Assembly (NCBI GenBank): GCA_030835305.1 | Contig: JAURPJ010000031.1 | Location: forward strand, 1-55,054 | Length of the DNA stretch: 55,054 nucleotides | Reading direction: 5' to 3' | Source of the DNA: Verrucomicrobiota bacterium | GTDB taxonomy: Bacteria; Verrucomicrobiota; Verrucomicrobiia; Verrucomicrobiales; Akkermansiaceae | Shown: positions 18,202 to 26,831 of the stretch, piece by piece | Layout: every line of letters starts with the position of its first letter | Numbering within the stretch: the stretch's first letter is position 1 | Notes under the pieces: generated by a model | Told to the model about the DNA's origin: nothing | The model's database searches: none | The model's input: only the letters and a program-made list of their open reading frames with translations | Made by a program: the position numbers and the translations under genes

Positions 18202-18868
18202 TTACACCCTAACATATTGGGAATCATACTTGGCCAAGTTACCCGGTGATGGAGGTCGCGAATTTCGCGTTTCAGAGAGAAGTTGTTTGGTAGACTCACC
18301 CAGGCACACCAATGAGCGCAACGGATCTTTTGGGCGTTGGTAAACTTCTAGAACGTCTTCCATGGCAGCTACGAAGGAGGTGTTTTTTTTGAGAAATGCA
18401 CCATCCTTTTTGATGCAAAGGTTTACATTGGCTTTTTTTAAAACGGCCGTGACCGAAGTAAGAGAGATCTCGTCGATAACCTCGATCTCGATGAGTTTCT
18501 CAGCGATCAATGAGAGGGTCTAGTGGGCCCGACCTTCCGGAGGTTCGGCGCAGGCGATGCAAGCGATATGGGCCTCGACTTCACCGGTGATTTTGATCTT
18601 AACGTGGACCTTTTCTACGGGGTTTGGGGTCAAGTGCAGCCAGAGGGTCGACTTCGCAACATCGTTTTTGCAAAAGCTCAAGAGTGGGAGTGGAAGAAAA
18701 TCCGGTGGTCACAACAGCGTCAGCGTTTTCAACGGCATATCCATGTTTGCTTTCATTGCAAAGTAAAAGAGCGAGTGCCCGTTTGAACTTACCGGCATTT
18801 TGAGGTCTCCGGTCACGGATTTCTTTCAAAGCAATGCGCTCATTCGAAGCCAACTTGATGCGATACAA
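18202..18868 (-). mobile_element. IS630-family transposase relic, frameshifted and truncated
   Basis: Two minus-strand pieces reconstruct one IS630-type transposase. The 5' piece (18868-18599, TTG start) is the helix-turn-helix region: RIKLASNERIALKEI, then LDPKPRRKGPR. A one-base frameshift near 18605 leads into EVEAHIACIACAEPPEGRAH. A TAG at 18520-18522 then stands where the family has Trp (WTLRLLAD), and the frame continues through FVAAMEDVLEVYQRPKDPLR, the first catalytic-domain block with VCLGESTKQL. It ends at YDSQYVRV (18202). The remaining DDE core is missing. No terminal inverted repeats or target duplication could be identified. The element is dead. Confidence 0.85.
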
Positions 18869-18948
18869 CTTTGCAGTTACCTATCCAATTGATATAGATA
18901 TTCAAACTGGCATTACTCTAAAATCAGAAGGGTTCGGCAATTTAAGCT

Positions 18949-20064
18949 TTATGGAGCATAGGAAAGATTCTTGAGGATGGCCGCGCCCATTTCGGCGGTG
19001 TTAATCTTGGTTTCACCTTCAGCGCCAGTGAAGAGATCGCCGGTTCGAAGGCCTGAATCGATGGTGGCTTGGACGGCGGCATCGATGGCGTCGGCTGCGG
19101 CGGTTTCGCCAAGTGAGTAGCGTAACATCATAGAGACGGAGAGGACTTGTGCGATGGGATTGGCGATCCCCTGTCCGGCGATGTCGGGAGCTGAACCACC
19201 GGAGGGTTCATACATTCCGAAGTAAAGCCCGTTGTTCTTTGCTTCGCCCAGCGAGGCTGAAGGAAGCATGCCAAGTGATCCGGAAATCATTGCCATTTCG
19301 TCTGAAAGGATGTCACCGAAGAGGTTTTCGGTTACAAGGACGTCGAGGGAGTCCGGGCGCTTGACCAACTGCATCGCGGCGTTGTCGACATAGAGGTGAT
19401 CCATGGTGACTTCAGGATATTGCACTGCCACTTCGTTGGCGGTTTCGCGCCAGAGAACAGAGGTGGCGAGGACGTTTGCTTTATCTACTGAAGTGAGTCG
19501 CTTGTCGCGCCCCATGGCAGCCTTGAAGGCGACATGTAAAATATTTTCGATTTCCGACTTCTTGTAAACCATGGTGTCGAAGGCGACAGGTTCATCATTA
19601 CGATCTTCGCGGCCCTTGGGCTCGCCAAAGTAGATGCCACCAGTTAGTTCCCGCACGCAGAGGACATCGAAGCCATTCGGGATGAGCTCGTTTTTGACGG
19701 GAGAGGCGTGGGTCAGAGCCGGGAGACAGGACCCGGGGCGGAGGTTGGCGAAAAGACCGAAGTGTTTCCTCAAGGGTAGGAGGGCGCCGCGCTCGGGCTG
19801 GATTTCAGGAGCGAGGTTTTCCCACTTGGGACCGCCGACGGAACCAAAGAGGATGGCATCAGCCTTTTCGCTGGCTTCGATCGTCTCCCTTGGGAGAGGT
19901 GTCTCGTTGTTGGTTGCGTCGAGGGCTGCTCCACCTACGAGGTGAGTGGAGCTGGAGATTTCGAAATCAAATCTTGTGGAGACGGCGTCGAGGACTTCGA
20001 GGGCGACATCCATGACTTCGGGGCCGATTCCGTCGCCGGGGAGCACTGTGATGGTGTGAGGCAT
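18949..20064 (-). CDS. leuB: 3-isopropylmalate dehydrogenase
   Basis: This enzyme oxidatively decarboxylates 3-isopropylmalate to 2-oxoisocaproate with NAD+, the third step of leucine synthesis in the cytoplasm. The 371-residue product is full length: [16 protein letters not shown] at the N-terminus, the substrate-binding RPGSCLPAL and [15 protein letters not shown] segments, the catalytic Lys region ([15 protein letters not shown]), and the metal-binding aspartates with the NAD-binding HGSAPD equivalent written here as [15 protein letters not shown]. The His of HGSAPD is replaced by Gly. The gene stands alone, flanked by transposase relics on both sides, with leuA 28.5 kb away. No leader peptide or attenuator was seen upstream. 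Confidence 0.97.
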   Translation of the reverse strand: MPHTITVLPGDGIGPEVMDVALEVLDAVSTRFDFEISSSTHLVGGAALDATNNETPLPRETIEASEKADAILFGSVGGPKWENLAPEIQPERGALLPLRKHFGLFANLRPGSCLPALTHASPVKNELIPNGFDVLCVRELTGGIYFGEPKGREDRNDEPVAFDTMVYKKSEIENILHVAFKAAMGRDKRLTSVDKANVLATSVLWRETANEVAVQYPEVTMDHLYVDNAAMQLVKRPDSLDVLVTENLFGDILSDEMAMISGSLGMLPSASLGEAKNNGLYFGMYEPSGGSAPDIAGQGIANPIAQVLSVSMMLRYSLGETAAADAIDAAVQATIDSGLRTGDLFTGAEGETKINTAEMGAAILKNLSYAP

Positions 20065-20199
20065 GGGCTTGTGTAGTTTGAAGATCGGAATTGCTAAACT
20101 CTAAAATTGGCGAAATCGAGTTCCCGAGCAGAAAATTCCCCGCAACCGCAGAGTGCCGGTGCGGGCTTCTGTTATTTTAAAATTGGGCATGCGTTTTAG

Positions 20200-20310
20200 A
20201 CGTTCTTCTCCTCTTTTTTGGGTTTCCATTGAGAAGTCTGATTTCTTTGGGAAGTATTGGCGAATCAACCCGTTGGTATTCTCGTTGAGATCCCGCTCCT
20301 ACGAGCGATT
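20200..20310 (-). pseudogene. IS30-family transposase fragment
   Basis: On the minus strand about 30 codons (20305 down to about 20215) read RSxERDLNENTNGLIRQYFPKKSDFS, where x is a TAG codon. This matches the C-terminal NENTNGLIRQYFPK signature of IS30-type transposases. Nothing upstream matches the catalytic core, so only a C-terminal scrap remains. It is out of frame with the 60-residue open frame at 20177-20359. The rest of the 372-base gap between leuB and the GNAT gene is described in the next entry. Confidence 0.75.
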
Positions 20311-20450
20311 TGGAGTCGTGGGCTGACGTGATTGACGGTGCCACTATTAATCGAACCAACGATGGCTACGGGCTTGGGATTGACCGGATCGAGGTTGTTG
20401 CGCCAATGCCGGATGAGGGATTATTCTTTTTGTGGGTTAGAGCTCTTTGA
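20289..20450 (+). pseudogene. Fragment of the C-terminus of a larger protein, plus strand
   Basis: A frame without a start codon (20289-20450, stop TGA 20448-20450) reads as plausible protein: DLESWADVIDGATINRTNDG followed by YGLGIDRIEVVAPMPDEG and LFFLWVRAL. The pattern of a polar turn-rich segment closing in a short hydrophobic strand resembles the C-terminal end of secreted verrucomicrobial beta-rich proteins, which is an impression and not an alignment. It directly abuts the IS30 fragment, as if an element had inserted and removed the rest of the gene. It overlaps the convergent GNAT gene by 14 bases. Confidence 0.4.
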
Positions 20451-20967
20451 GTGTTTTGCGCATGATCCATTCGAGGTCTACTTGATCTCCGACGGGAAAG
20501 CCGTATTCGCCGATTCTTTCAAAGCCGTATTTTTGGTAAAACCTGACGGCACGAGGGTTTTCGCTGAAGACGCTGACGTAGATTTCGTCAGTGTTAATTG
20601 ACCGAAAGTAGTTCATGGCCCACTCCATGAGTCGGTCACCGAGTCCCTTGCCCAGGAATGATTTTCGCACATAGATTTGCCAAATCTCTCCTGCGTCAGG
20701 CGAGGGTGATTTGGCGGGGACATGAACAGGGCCGACTTTGATAAAGGCAACGAGTTCACCGTCGGACTCGATGACGCGGTGGGTGAGTTTTGGGTCGGCG
20801 AGTTCTTGGGCGACGACGGAGTCGGAATAGACTTCCTCGAGAAAGTGGTTGAGATCTTCCTGGCGATAAAGGGTACCGAAAGTCTCAGTGAATGTATTCC
20901 GTCCGAGCGTGGCAAGATGCGCGGTGTCTTCGATCTCCGGATTACGGAGTTGGAATTCTCCGTCCAT
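20437..20967 (-). CDS. GNAT family N-acetyltransferase (PaiA-like)
   Basis: The 176-residue product has the complete GNAT fold: an N-terminal substrate region with FTETFGTLYRQEDLNHFLEE (residues about 26-45, as in the PaiA/polyamine acetyltransferase group), strand 4 IWQIYVRKSFLGKGLG with the acetyl-CoA-binding Q/R-x-x-G-x-G/A loop (about 110-122), and a C-terminal V..ENPRAVRFYQKYGFERIGE. It transfers an acetyl group from acetyl-CoA to an amine; the acceptor is not determined, with spermidine-like substrates suggested by the PaiA resemblance. It is preceded by the DUF1080 gene by only 10 bases and is probably cotranscribed. Confidence 0.88.
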   Translation of the reverse strand: MDGEFQLRNPEIEDTAHLATLGRNTFTETFGTLYRQEDLNHFLEEVYSDSVVAQELADPKLTHRVIESDGELVAFIKVGPVHVPAKSPSPDAGEIWQIYVRKSFLGKGLGDRLMEWAMNYFRSINTDEIYVSVFSENPRAVRFYQKYGFERIGEYGFPVGDQVDLEWIMRKTLKEL

Positions 20968-20977
20968 AGAGGTTTCG

Positions 20978-21748
20978 TTATTCTGTGGGCTTAATTTGTT
21001 TGAGCTGGATGTTCCGGAACCAGACGGGTTGACCTTCGGCCTGCAGGGCGATGTGTCCGTGCGAAAGTTGGAGAGGCGCGCCAGCGGCGAAAAGGTCTTT
21101 CGTTGGGACTACGGCTCCCCGGGGGTCAAGTTGTGGCTTCTGGTAGCGCAGGACTTCCTTTCCGTTCACGCGATGAATGATCTCTTTATTCCCTCGAACT
21201 TCGATTTCGATCTTTACCCACTGGTCGGCCGGGATTGTTGGGGAGGAGGATTGCACGATGTGCTGGGTGATAAGCTTTCCATCCATTTCCAGATTGGTGC
21301 CGGGGGTGCAAACGTTGCCGGTGGGACGCTTGCCTTTGCCTTCGTCGGCGAGGAATTGAAACTCAAGACTGACGGGGAAGCCTTGGTTGAGAGTCATGCT
21401 TTGCGGAGGTTGCGAGTGAACCATGATGCCGCTGTTTAGGTTCACGTAACCAGGAGCGTCCTCCATCATCTTTCCGGCAAACTTGTAATCCATGCGGAGA
21501 ATGTAGTGGGAATAGGAGAGGTTGGAGTAGAGGTGGCCGAACTTACCTTCGAATTTGGGGTATTTGTCGTATTCGCATTTCAGGATGCCGTTTTCCACGC
21601 GGAAGGTGTCGAAGGCGTTTTCTCCGAGAGGGTGTTTTGCGATTTTCGGAGTCCAGCCGGAGAGGTTTTTTCCATTAAAAAGAGTCACCCACTCCGAGGC
21701 GTGGAGGGGGAGGGAAAGCGCGGCGGTGAGAATGAGTTTGCGAATCAT
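20978..21748 (-). CDS. DUF1080 protein (3-keto-disaccharide hydrolase-like), secreted
   Basis: The start at 21748 (MIRKLILTAALSLPLHASEW) gives a signal peptide; an in-frame ATG at 21760 is an alternative, and the longer frame to 21892 is non-coding in character. The mature protein opens with WVTLFNGKNLSGW, the signature of the DUF1080/PF06439 beta-jelly-roll. It continues with FRVENGILKCEY, YILRMDYKF, LNSGIMVHS and a C-terminal LQAEGQPVWFRNIQLKQI. Members cleave 3-keto-glycosides in the periplasm or bind glycans, and are abundant in PVC bacteria. It may work with sugar-oxidising enzymes such as the propeller/cytochrome protein at 13.4-17.9 kb, which is speculation. Confidence 0.92.
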   Translation of the reverse strand: MIRKLILTAALSLPLHASEWVTLFNGKNLSGWTPKIAKHPLGENAFDTFRVENGILKCEYDKYPKFEGKFGHLYSNLSYSHYILRMDYKFAGKMMEDAPGYVNLNSGIMVHSQPPQSMTLNQGFPVSLEFQFLADEGKGKRPTGNVCTPGTNLEMDGKLITQHIVQSSSPTIPADQWVKIEIEVRGNKEIIHRVNGKEVLRYQKPQLDPRGAVVPTKDLFAAGAPLQLSHGHIALQAEGQPVWFRNIQLKQIKPTE

Positions 21749-22420
21749 GGAAGAGATCATGTCATCTTGGCCTGATTTGAAAAGCGACCTTTCTTGTCGA
21801 TGGTTTTTCGTGGTGGCTTTGTAGGGCTTCTGCCGGACGATGATCGCTTTGAGAGGCACACAGAGAGCCACGCGCGTCTCCTGTTGCTTCATTTTTATTT
21901 TAAGAAGAAGAGCCGCCGCTTACTCATATTGGTATTTTGCGGAGGTGTGTTTACTCTGTGTCAACGCAAGTGAAATGGAATCTTCCCGACGCTCATCGGT
22001 CATTTCCGCAAGGCTTCAAATTGCAGGTCCAGCAGCTTGATTTGCGCGGTGAGTTTTTTATGCTTTCCAGCCATTCACCCTCCGGTTGTGAGTCCCCAGG
22101 TGATCAGAAATCTGCCTTTGAATGTTCCAACGATCCGGAAGGGCACTTCAACCTACCTCCAGATCCCTTCGCTCAATTAGTCGAAACTGCTGCGCTCGAC
22201 GTTTTCAGCGGCCCAGAGATCCCGTCCAACGGTGCAGCGTCCAGCCAGGAGATCTAGTAGCAAGGCTCCGCCGCGTTCGCGTTCGTCCGCGCCGAGGTCT
22301 GCCCCCACACCCCTGCTCTGCTCCCTCCGAGACTTCCCACACTGCGTTCTGCCGTTCGACGGAGCGTGAGATAGTCGCGTGACGTTTGCGCGCGGGCGTG
22401 ATGTTTGCTAGCCTTCCCGC
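21749..22420. other. Long intergenic region with one doubtful ORF
   Basis: These 672 bases separate the divergent DUF1080 and MOSC genes. The longest sensible frame is 21937-22257 (+, 106 residues), containing TQVKWNLPDAHRSFPQGFKL; it matches no family I recognise and its second half is Ser/Pro-rich. On the opposite strand a 24-codon ATG frame near 22073 (MAGKHKKLTAQIKLLDLQFE) also looks helical. Neither has a clear ribosome-binding site. From 22258 the sequence becomes GC-rich (CGCCGCGTTCGCGTTCGTC) without a hairpin plus T-run. It may be a gene relic. Confidence 0.3.
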
Positions 22421-22912
22421 ATGAGCGCTTTGTCGGTGGAATTGACCCACCTCTTTATTTCTCCCGGCCACAATTACTATGGTCGGCACGGGAAAGGGTC
22501 GGAGGATCACGAGATTCTCGATCGGGAGGAGATCGAGTGTGTCGCGGGACGAGGGCTCGTCGATGATCGTTTTTTCGACTACAAGGAGGACTACAAGGGA
22601 CAACTCACTCTTTTTGATTACGCCGCCTATGGACGGGTGATGAGCGAGTTCGGAATTCCCGAATTAGAGCCGAGCGCTTTTCGGCGGAACGTGATCGTCA
22701 AAGGCGCTGATTTGAACGATTTGATTGGAAAAAGCTTTCGGCTTGGCGGAATCGAGTTATCGGGAAGTGAAGAGGCGAAGCCTTGTTACTGGATGGACGA
22801 AGCCTGTGCACCGGGAGTCGAAAAATTCCTTCGCGGGTCTGGCGGGCTGCGATGCCGGATTAAGACCAGCGGGACTTTGACCAAGGGAATGCAACCACTT
22901 GAAATGCTTTAA
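22421..22912 (+). CDS. MOSC domain-containing protein
   Basis: The 163-residue product consists of one MOSC (molybdenum cofactor sulfurase C-terminal) domain. Visible elements are the N-terminal LTHLFISPGHNYYGRHG strand, GRGLVDDRFF, LTLFDYAAYGRV, FRRNVIVKGADLNDLIGKSF, and the conserved cysteine region near EEAKPCYWMDEACAPG. MOSC domains bind and transfer sulfur or handle molybdenum cofactor; stand-alone ones are of uncertain role. The DUF2288 gene begins two bases after its stop. It heads a plus-strand run that continues through rlmN. Confidence 0.87.
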   Translation: MSALSVELTHLFISPGHNYYGRHGKGSEDHEILDREEIECVAGRGLVDDRFFDYKEDYKGQLTLFDYAAYGRVMSEFGIPELEPSAFRRNVIVKGADLNDLIGKSFRLGGIELSGSEEAKPCYWMDEACAPGVEKFLRGSGGLRCRIKTSGTLTKGMQPLEML

Positions 22913-22914
22913 AA

Positions 22915-23244
22915 ATGGCTTCGGAAGAAATGCGCTACGGGATGTTGGGCGAGGACAACTCGTCCATGGAGGAGAAACTTGCCAAGTATTCCGGCGAGGT
23001 CGGTTGGGGATATCTCAAGGAGCATTATCAAAATGGCGTCCTGTTTTTTGCAGACCAAGGGTTGTCTCTGGAGGAAGTGGGTGCTGCCATTTCGAAAGAC
23101 GAAACCGCGAAGGTGAAGGCTTGGTTGAAATCGGCCGACCTTGTCAAAATCGTAGAAATTCACGCCATGCAATGGGAGGGCTCGGAGCAGCAGTTTGAGG
23201 CTCTGGTGGTTTCTCCGTTTGTCCTTTGCCGACCAATTTTCTAA
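22915..23244 (+). CDS. DUF2288 family protein
   Basis: This 109-residue cytoplasmic protein matches the DUF2288 pattern: GWGYLKEHYQNGVLFFADQG, then LSLEEVGAAISKDETAKVKAW, and the ending EALVVSPFVLCRPIF. The function of the family is unknown. It lies two bases downstream of the MOSC gene and one base upstream of rlmN, so it is almost certainly cotranscribed with both. No catalytic residues or cysteines suggest an activity. Confidence 0.8.
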   Translation: MASEEMRYGMLGEDNSSMEEKLAKYSGEVGWGYLKEHYQNGVLFFADQGLSLEEVGAAISKDETAKVKAWLKSADLVKIVEIHAMQWEGSEQQFEALVVSPFVLCRPIF

Positions 23245-23245
23245 T

Positions 23246-24286
23246 ATGCTCACCCAGTCACAACTTGTGGAGCTTTTGGCCGACCATGGCCAGCCTTCCT
23301 ATCGGGCCACCCAGATTCTTGACTGGATTTTTAAGAAACGCGCGAAGTCGTGGGATGAGATGACCAACCTTCCGGAGTCGCTTCGTGAGGATTTGGCTGG
23401 AAAATATCCACTGCGGCCACTCAAGCACACCTTGACGAAGGGGTCGAAGGACACCACGAGGAAGTTCCTTCTGGAGCTTGGAGACGGCCGGTATATTGAA
23501 ACCGTTCTTATTCCGGCTTCGCCCGCGCTTTATGGTGAGCGATCTGACCGTCATACCCTGTGCGTTTCGTCGCAGATTGGGTGTGCTTACGGTTGCAAGT
23601 TCTGTGCCTCGGGACTCGATGGTTTCACCCGGAATCTCTCCGCGGCAGAAATCGTTTCCCAAATTATTTTGGCCGAGGAACTATCGGGGGAGAAGGTGAA
23701 TAACCTCGTATTCATGGGGATGGGGGAGCCTCTTGCCAATTTCAAAAACCTCTGTGTCGCTCTTGAAATGATCACCTCGGATTGGGGACTCAAAATCGGA
23801 GGTCGTCGCATCACGGTGTCGACGTCAGGCTTGGTTCCACAAATCAAGAATCTTGCGGAATTACCCCAGCAGATTCGGCTCGCGATTTCGCTCCATGGTC
23901 CAGATGATGAAACGCGCGATAAAATCATGCCGGTGAACCGTAAGTTTCCGGTTGGTGAGCTTTTCGGAGCGCTGCGGGTCTGGAATTCGAAGAAAAACCA
24001 GAAGATCACTCTGGAATACATCCTTATCGATGGGATCAATGCAGATCCAGAGCACGCCATGATTCTCGCCAAACGGGCGGCCTCGATCAAAGCAAAGGTA
24101 AATCTGATACCCTATAATAAGGTGGAGGGCCTGGAGTGGGTGAGACCTTCCGACACCGCTTGCCGGAAGTTTCAAAATGTCCTGACCCAAGCCGGAATTT
24201 CGGCAACTTTGCGTCTCGAAAAAGGCCATGATATCGATGCCGCGTGCGGTCAGCTTCGCCTCAAAAAAGAGAAAGGAACCCTTTGA
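23246..24286 (+). CDS. rlmN: 23S rRNA (adenine(2503)-C(2))-methyltransferase
   Basis: RlmN is a radical-SAM enzyme that methylates A2503 of 23S rRNA (and A37 of some tRNAs). The 346-residue product has the CAYGCKFC cluster motif (C113, C117, C120), of which C118-type chemistry uses the C-terminal Cys in GHDIDAACGQL (C334) and an internal cysteine of the cluster loop. NNLVFMGMGEPLANF and RRITVSTSGLVP are family motifs. The start is the ATG at 23246, one base after the DUF2288 stop; the upstream extension to 23195 lies inside that gene. Confidence 0.96.
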   Translation: MLTQSQLVELLADHGQPSYRATQILDWIFKKRAKSWDEMTNLPESLREDLAGKYPLRPLKHTLTKGSKDTTRKFLLELGDGRYIETVLIPASPALYGERSDRHTLCVSSQIGCAYGCKFCASGLDGFTRNLSAAEIVSQIILAEELSGEKVNNLVFMGMGEPLANFKNLCVALEMITSDWGLKIGGRRITVSTSGLVPQIKNLAELPQQIRLAISLHGPDDETRDKIMPVNRKFPVGELFGALRVWNSKKNQKITLEYILIDGINADPEHAMILAKRAASIKAKVNLIPYNKVEGLEWVRPSDTACRKFQNVLTQAGISATLRLEKGHDIDAACGQLRLKKEKGTL

Positions 24287-24357
24287 GAGAGGGAGAATCA
24301 GGGACTTTTTCCTTTTCTCGTGGCACAGTAAACGCTTCGCTCTCCGTGCCTGCGATC

Positions 24358-25224
24358 ATGAAAACCTCCCTGATTCTTTTACTAACCGCACTCTCGACTG
24401 TCGTGGCAGCAGGGCAGGTGAGCATTTCACTAAAGGTGGATCGCCGCCAATACCTTAAGCACGAGCCGGTTACGGCGGTTGTGACAATTACGAATCGAAG
24501 TGGTAGGGAGCTCGAATTTGCAAGCAAGCTCGAGGGCTCCATCGCTCACAGCTGGCTTGATTTCAGCATGCGGGACTCAGGTGGTCGTGCCATGCAGAAA
24601 CGCCATAACAAGGTTTTTCAGCGTGCGGTGATTCCGGCAGGCAGGAGTATGTCTCGCCGGGTGCACCTGAGCGGAATGTTTAGTGTGGCCAAGGTCGGCA
24701 ATTTCTCGGTGACAGCCCATGTCCGCCGCCCGGGAATTGACGAAGCCAGCTACACCTCTAATTCGGGTCACTTTACGGTTGGGAGTGGAAGCACTCTTCA
24801 TAGTGTGCCTTTTGGTGTTCCCAACAGCGCGTTTCCAAAGCGGGAGTATAATGTTCTGACGTTTAATGACGGGAATAAAACTGCGATTTACACCCAGGTG
24901 ATGGACACAAATACAGGCATTTCACTTTCGACTTACCGTCTCAGTGAGTATCTGGGATTTGTGAAGCCACGAATGGCACTGGACCGCAAGAATCACCTTC
25001 ACGTCCTCTATTTGGCCAGCCCTGAAGTCTTTGTGCACGCTACGATAGACCAAGATGGCAGGCACACCGGAACCGAGTATTTTAAGAGAGCCTCGGGCAG
25101 TAAGCCGCATTTTGTGGAGTTTTCCGACGGACAGGTCGTAGTGGCTGGGGCCATCAAATATGACCCTGCAAAGGAGGCTAAGGATGCTCCAAAAGCCCGG
25201 CGGGCATCCGAGCGCCCCGAGTAG
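24358..25224 (+). CDS. Secreted protein with beta-sandwich N-terminal domain
   Basis: The start at 24358 (MKTSLILLLTALSTVVAAGQ) gives a signal peptide; the open frame reaches back into rlmN at 24244. Residues about 22-135 look like an immunoglobulin-like sandwich (VSISLKVDRRQYLKHEPVTA, VTITNRSGRELEFA, MFSVAKVGNFSVTAHVRRPG), a pattern seen in intracellular-protease-inhibitor-like or CARDB-type domains. The rest (about 150-288) has several short beta repeats (HLHVLYLASPEVFVHATI). No enzyme motif is present. It is 71 bases after rlmN and 77 before the amidase, on the same strand. Function unknown. Confidence 0.7.
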   Translation: MKTSLILLLTALSTVVAAGQVSISLKVDRRQYLKHEPVTAVVTITNRSGRELEFASKLEGSIAHSWLDFSMRDSGGRAMQKRHNKVFQRAVIPAGRSMSRRVHLSGMFSVAKVGNFSVTAHVRRPGIDEASYTSNSGHFTVGSGSTLHSVPFGVPNSAFPKREYNVLTFNDGNKTAIYTQVMDTNTGISLSTYRLSEYLGFVKPRMALDRKNHLHVLYLASPEVFVHATIDQDGRHTGTEYFKRASGSKPHFVEFSDGQVVVAGAIKYDPAKEAKDAPKARRASERPE

Positions 25225-25301
25225 TTTTATTTGTTGGCAGAAAAAGATTGTCGGGATTATCAATATTTTTTAAAAATTAATCGAACTAAGATTTTCACAT
25301 C

Positions 25302-25916
25302 ATGAGATCATTCCTCACTTCACTTATCTTACTTTCAGTTGCCACTCTGTATGCGTCTGCGGGCACCTTCAACACGGTCGTAATTGATGCGGGGCACGGT
25401 GGACGGGACACTGGTGGTAGCTACGGTAAAGTTTATGAGAAATGGCTCGCTCTCGATACCGCAATGCGCGTTGAGAAGAAGTTGAAAGCCAAAGGTTACA
25501 AGACGGTTATGACCCGCCGAAGTGACAACTTCATTACCCTCCCGGGACGGGCAAAAATTGGCAATCGTTACCCGAACTCGATTTTTGTAAGCATTCACTA
25601 TAACTTCACCTGGAAGCGTGGTGTTTCCGGTCTCGAGACATTTTATTGCTCGCCCCGCTCCAAGCCTCTTGCGGCTGCTGTTCAAAAGGGAATGCTCGGC
25701 GTGGTCAAGTCGGTCAATCGCGGTGTCAAGTACGCCCGCTACTATGTTATCCGCCACGCTCAAAATCCTGCCATCCTCGTGGAAGGCGGATTTGTTTCGA
25801 ATTCGAGGGAGCGCGGTCGCACCAAAGAAGGTTGGTATCGTGAAGCCATCGCCGACGGCATCGTCAATGGAATCTCGGAATACAAGAGTCTTCGTCTTCG
25901 CGGCGAGGCTTACTAG
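25302..25916 (+). CDS. N-acetylmuramoyl-L-alanine amidase (Amidase_3 family)
   Basis: This zinc amidase cleaves the bond between N-acetylmuramate and L-alanine in peptidoglycan. The 204-residue product has a signal peptide (MRSFLTSLILLSVATLYASA) and all catalytic positions: H32 (DAGHGG), E46 (KVYEKWLAL), H99 (VSIHYN) and E161 (ILVEGGFVSN). It contains only the catalytic domain with no AMIN or LysM targeting module, so it is shorter than E. coli AmiC. It probably acts in the periplasm during cell separation. The methyltransferase gene starts 22 bases downstream. Confidence 0.93.
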   Translation: MRSFLTSLILLSVATLYASAGTFNTVVIDAGHGGRDTGGSYGKVYEKWLALDTAMRVEKKLKAKGYKTVMTRRSDNFITLPGRAKIGNRYPNSIFVSIHYNFTWKRGVSGLETFYCSPRSKPLAAAVQKGMLGVVKSVNRGVKYARYYVIRHAQNPAILVEGGFVSNSRERGRTKEGWYREAIADGIVNGISEYKSLRLRGEAY

Positions 25917-25938
25917 GTCTTGGTTGGAAATAATACCG

Positions 25939-26526
25939 GTGGACTGGAACGAACGTTACCGAACCGGCGACACTCCATGGGAGAAAGGGAAGCACCATCC
26001 GGGGCTTCCTTTTTTGTTATCGACTCATCAAAATTTGGTCGAGAGTTCGCGAAGCATTCTGGTTCCAGGCTGCGGATTTGGACATGATGCCCGTTTGATA
26101 GGGGAGACTGCCAGGGGGGATATTCTCGGTTTGGATATTGCCGACGAGCCCATCCGGCGTGCGCGAGAGAAGTCGAATCGTGAGAGGACGAGTTGGGAGG
26201 TTGGCGATCTCTTTGTATGGCAAGGTGAGTACGATCTGGTGTTTGAGCACACTTGCTTCTGTGCCATCCCGATTGATCACCGCGAGGATTATGTCTCGGC
26301 CATGGCCTCATTGATTCCAAAATGCGGGCATCTTCTCGGGATCTTTTTTCTCAATCCGGACCACGAAGGCGAAGATGGTCCGCCCTTTGGCGTGACGGTT
26401 GCAGAGCTTGAACGGTTTTTCTTGAACGATTTTGAATTGCATTGGGCAGAACCTCCGAACCAAACTTTTTCTTCCCGCGAGGGAGAAGGAAGGGAGCTCT
26501 GTATGTTATGGCGAAGAAGGGAATGA
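25939..26526 (+). CDS. TPMT-like SAM-dependent methyltransferase
   Basis: The likely start is GTG 25939, which gives VDWNERYRTGDTPWEKG, the characteristic beginning of the thiopurine-methyltransferase-like family; no ATG exists nearby in this frame. The 195-residue product has the SAM motif ILVPGCGFGHDARL (about 37-50), the acidic LGLDIADEPI loop, GDLFVWQGEYDLVFEHTCFCAI, and YVSAMASLIPKCGHLLGIFF. Bacterial members methylate thiols, halides or small metabolites such as tellurite and selenite. It follows the amidase by 22 bases and ends the plus-strand run. Confidence 0.88.
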   Translation: MDWNERYRTGDTPWEKGKHHPGLPFLLSTHQNLVESSRSILVPGCGFGHDARLIGETARGDILGLDIADEPIRRAREKSNRERTSWEVGDLFVWQGEYDLVFEHTCFCAIPIDHREDYVSAMASLIPKCGHLLGIFFLNPDHEGEDGPPFGVTVAELERFFLNDFELHWAEPPNQTFSSREGEGRELCMLWRRRE

Positions 26527-26541
26527 TGACAATGTTTCCCG

Positions 26542-26688
26542 ATGATGGTTACAGGCTGCCAGGACGATCAGGCGAATGAGGTCAAGGAATCGGAACAAGT
26601 TCAGGATAAGCCCGGGACCGAAAGGCAGGAAGCATCGACAAAATTTCCACCGGTTGGGACTGCCATTCCGTTCAGAATCCCAGAGTAA
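26542..26688 (+). CDS. Short ORF resembling the start of a small lipoprotein
   Basis: The 305 bases between the methyltransferase and DUF6580 genes hold one readable frame, ATG 26542 (or 26545) to TAA 26686-26688, 48 residues. MMVTGCQDDQANEV has a Cys soon after the start and is followed by a charged linker and PPVGTAIPF. A real lipoprotein would need a longer signal peptide, so this may be a relic or chance. The opposite strand also reads in part (GENMLSQNESPRVYSG). No family recognised. Confidence 0.25.
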   Translation: MMVTGCQDDQANEVKESEQVQDKPGTERQEASTKFPPVGTAIPFRIPE

Positions 26689-26831
26689 ACCCGTGGGCTC
26701 TCGTTTTGTGAAAGCATGTTTTCTCCATCAATCACGAAGACGCCGATCTCGATTCCAAATGCAATGAGCAGAAGGCTGGGAATACTGGTTGTTCGGTTTA
26801 TTGCGATTAGAGAGACAAGTGTGCCTCAACC

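Noticed and set aside
22205-22603. 133-residue minus-strand frame upstream of and over the MOSC gene
   Set aside because: Its composition is arginine-rich and it overlaps the MOSC gene antisense; no family resemblance.
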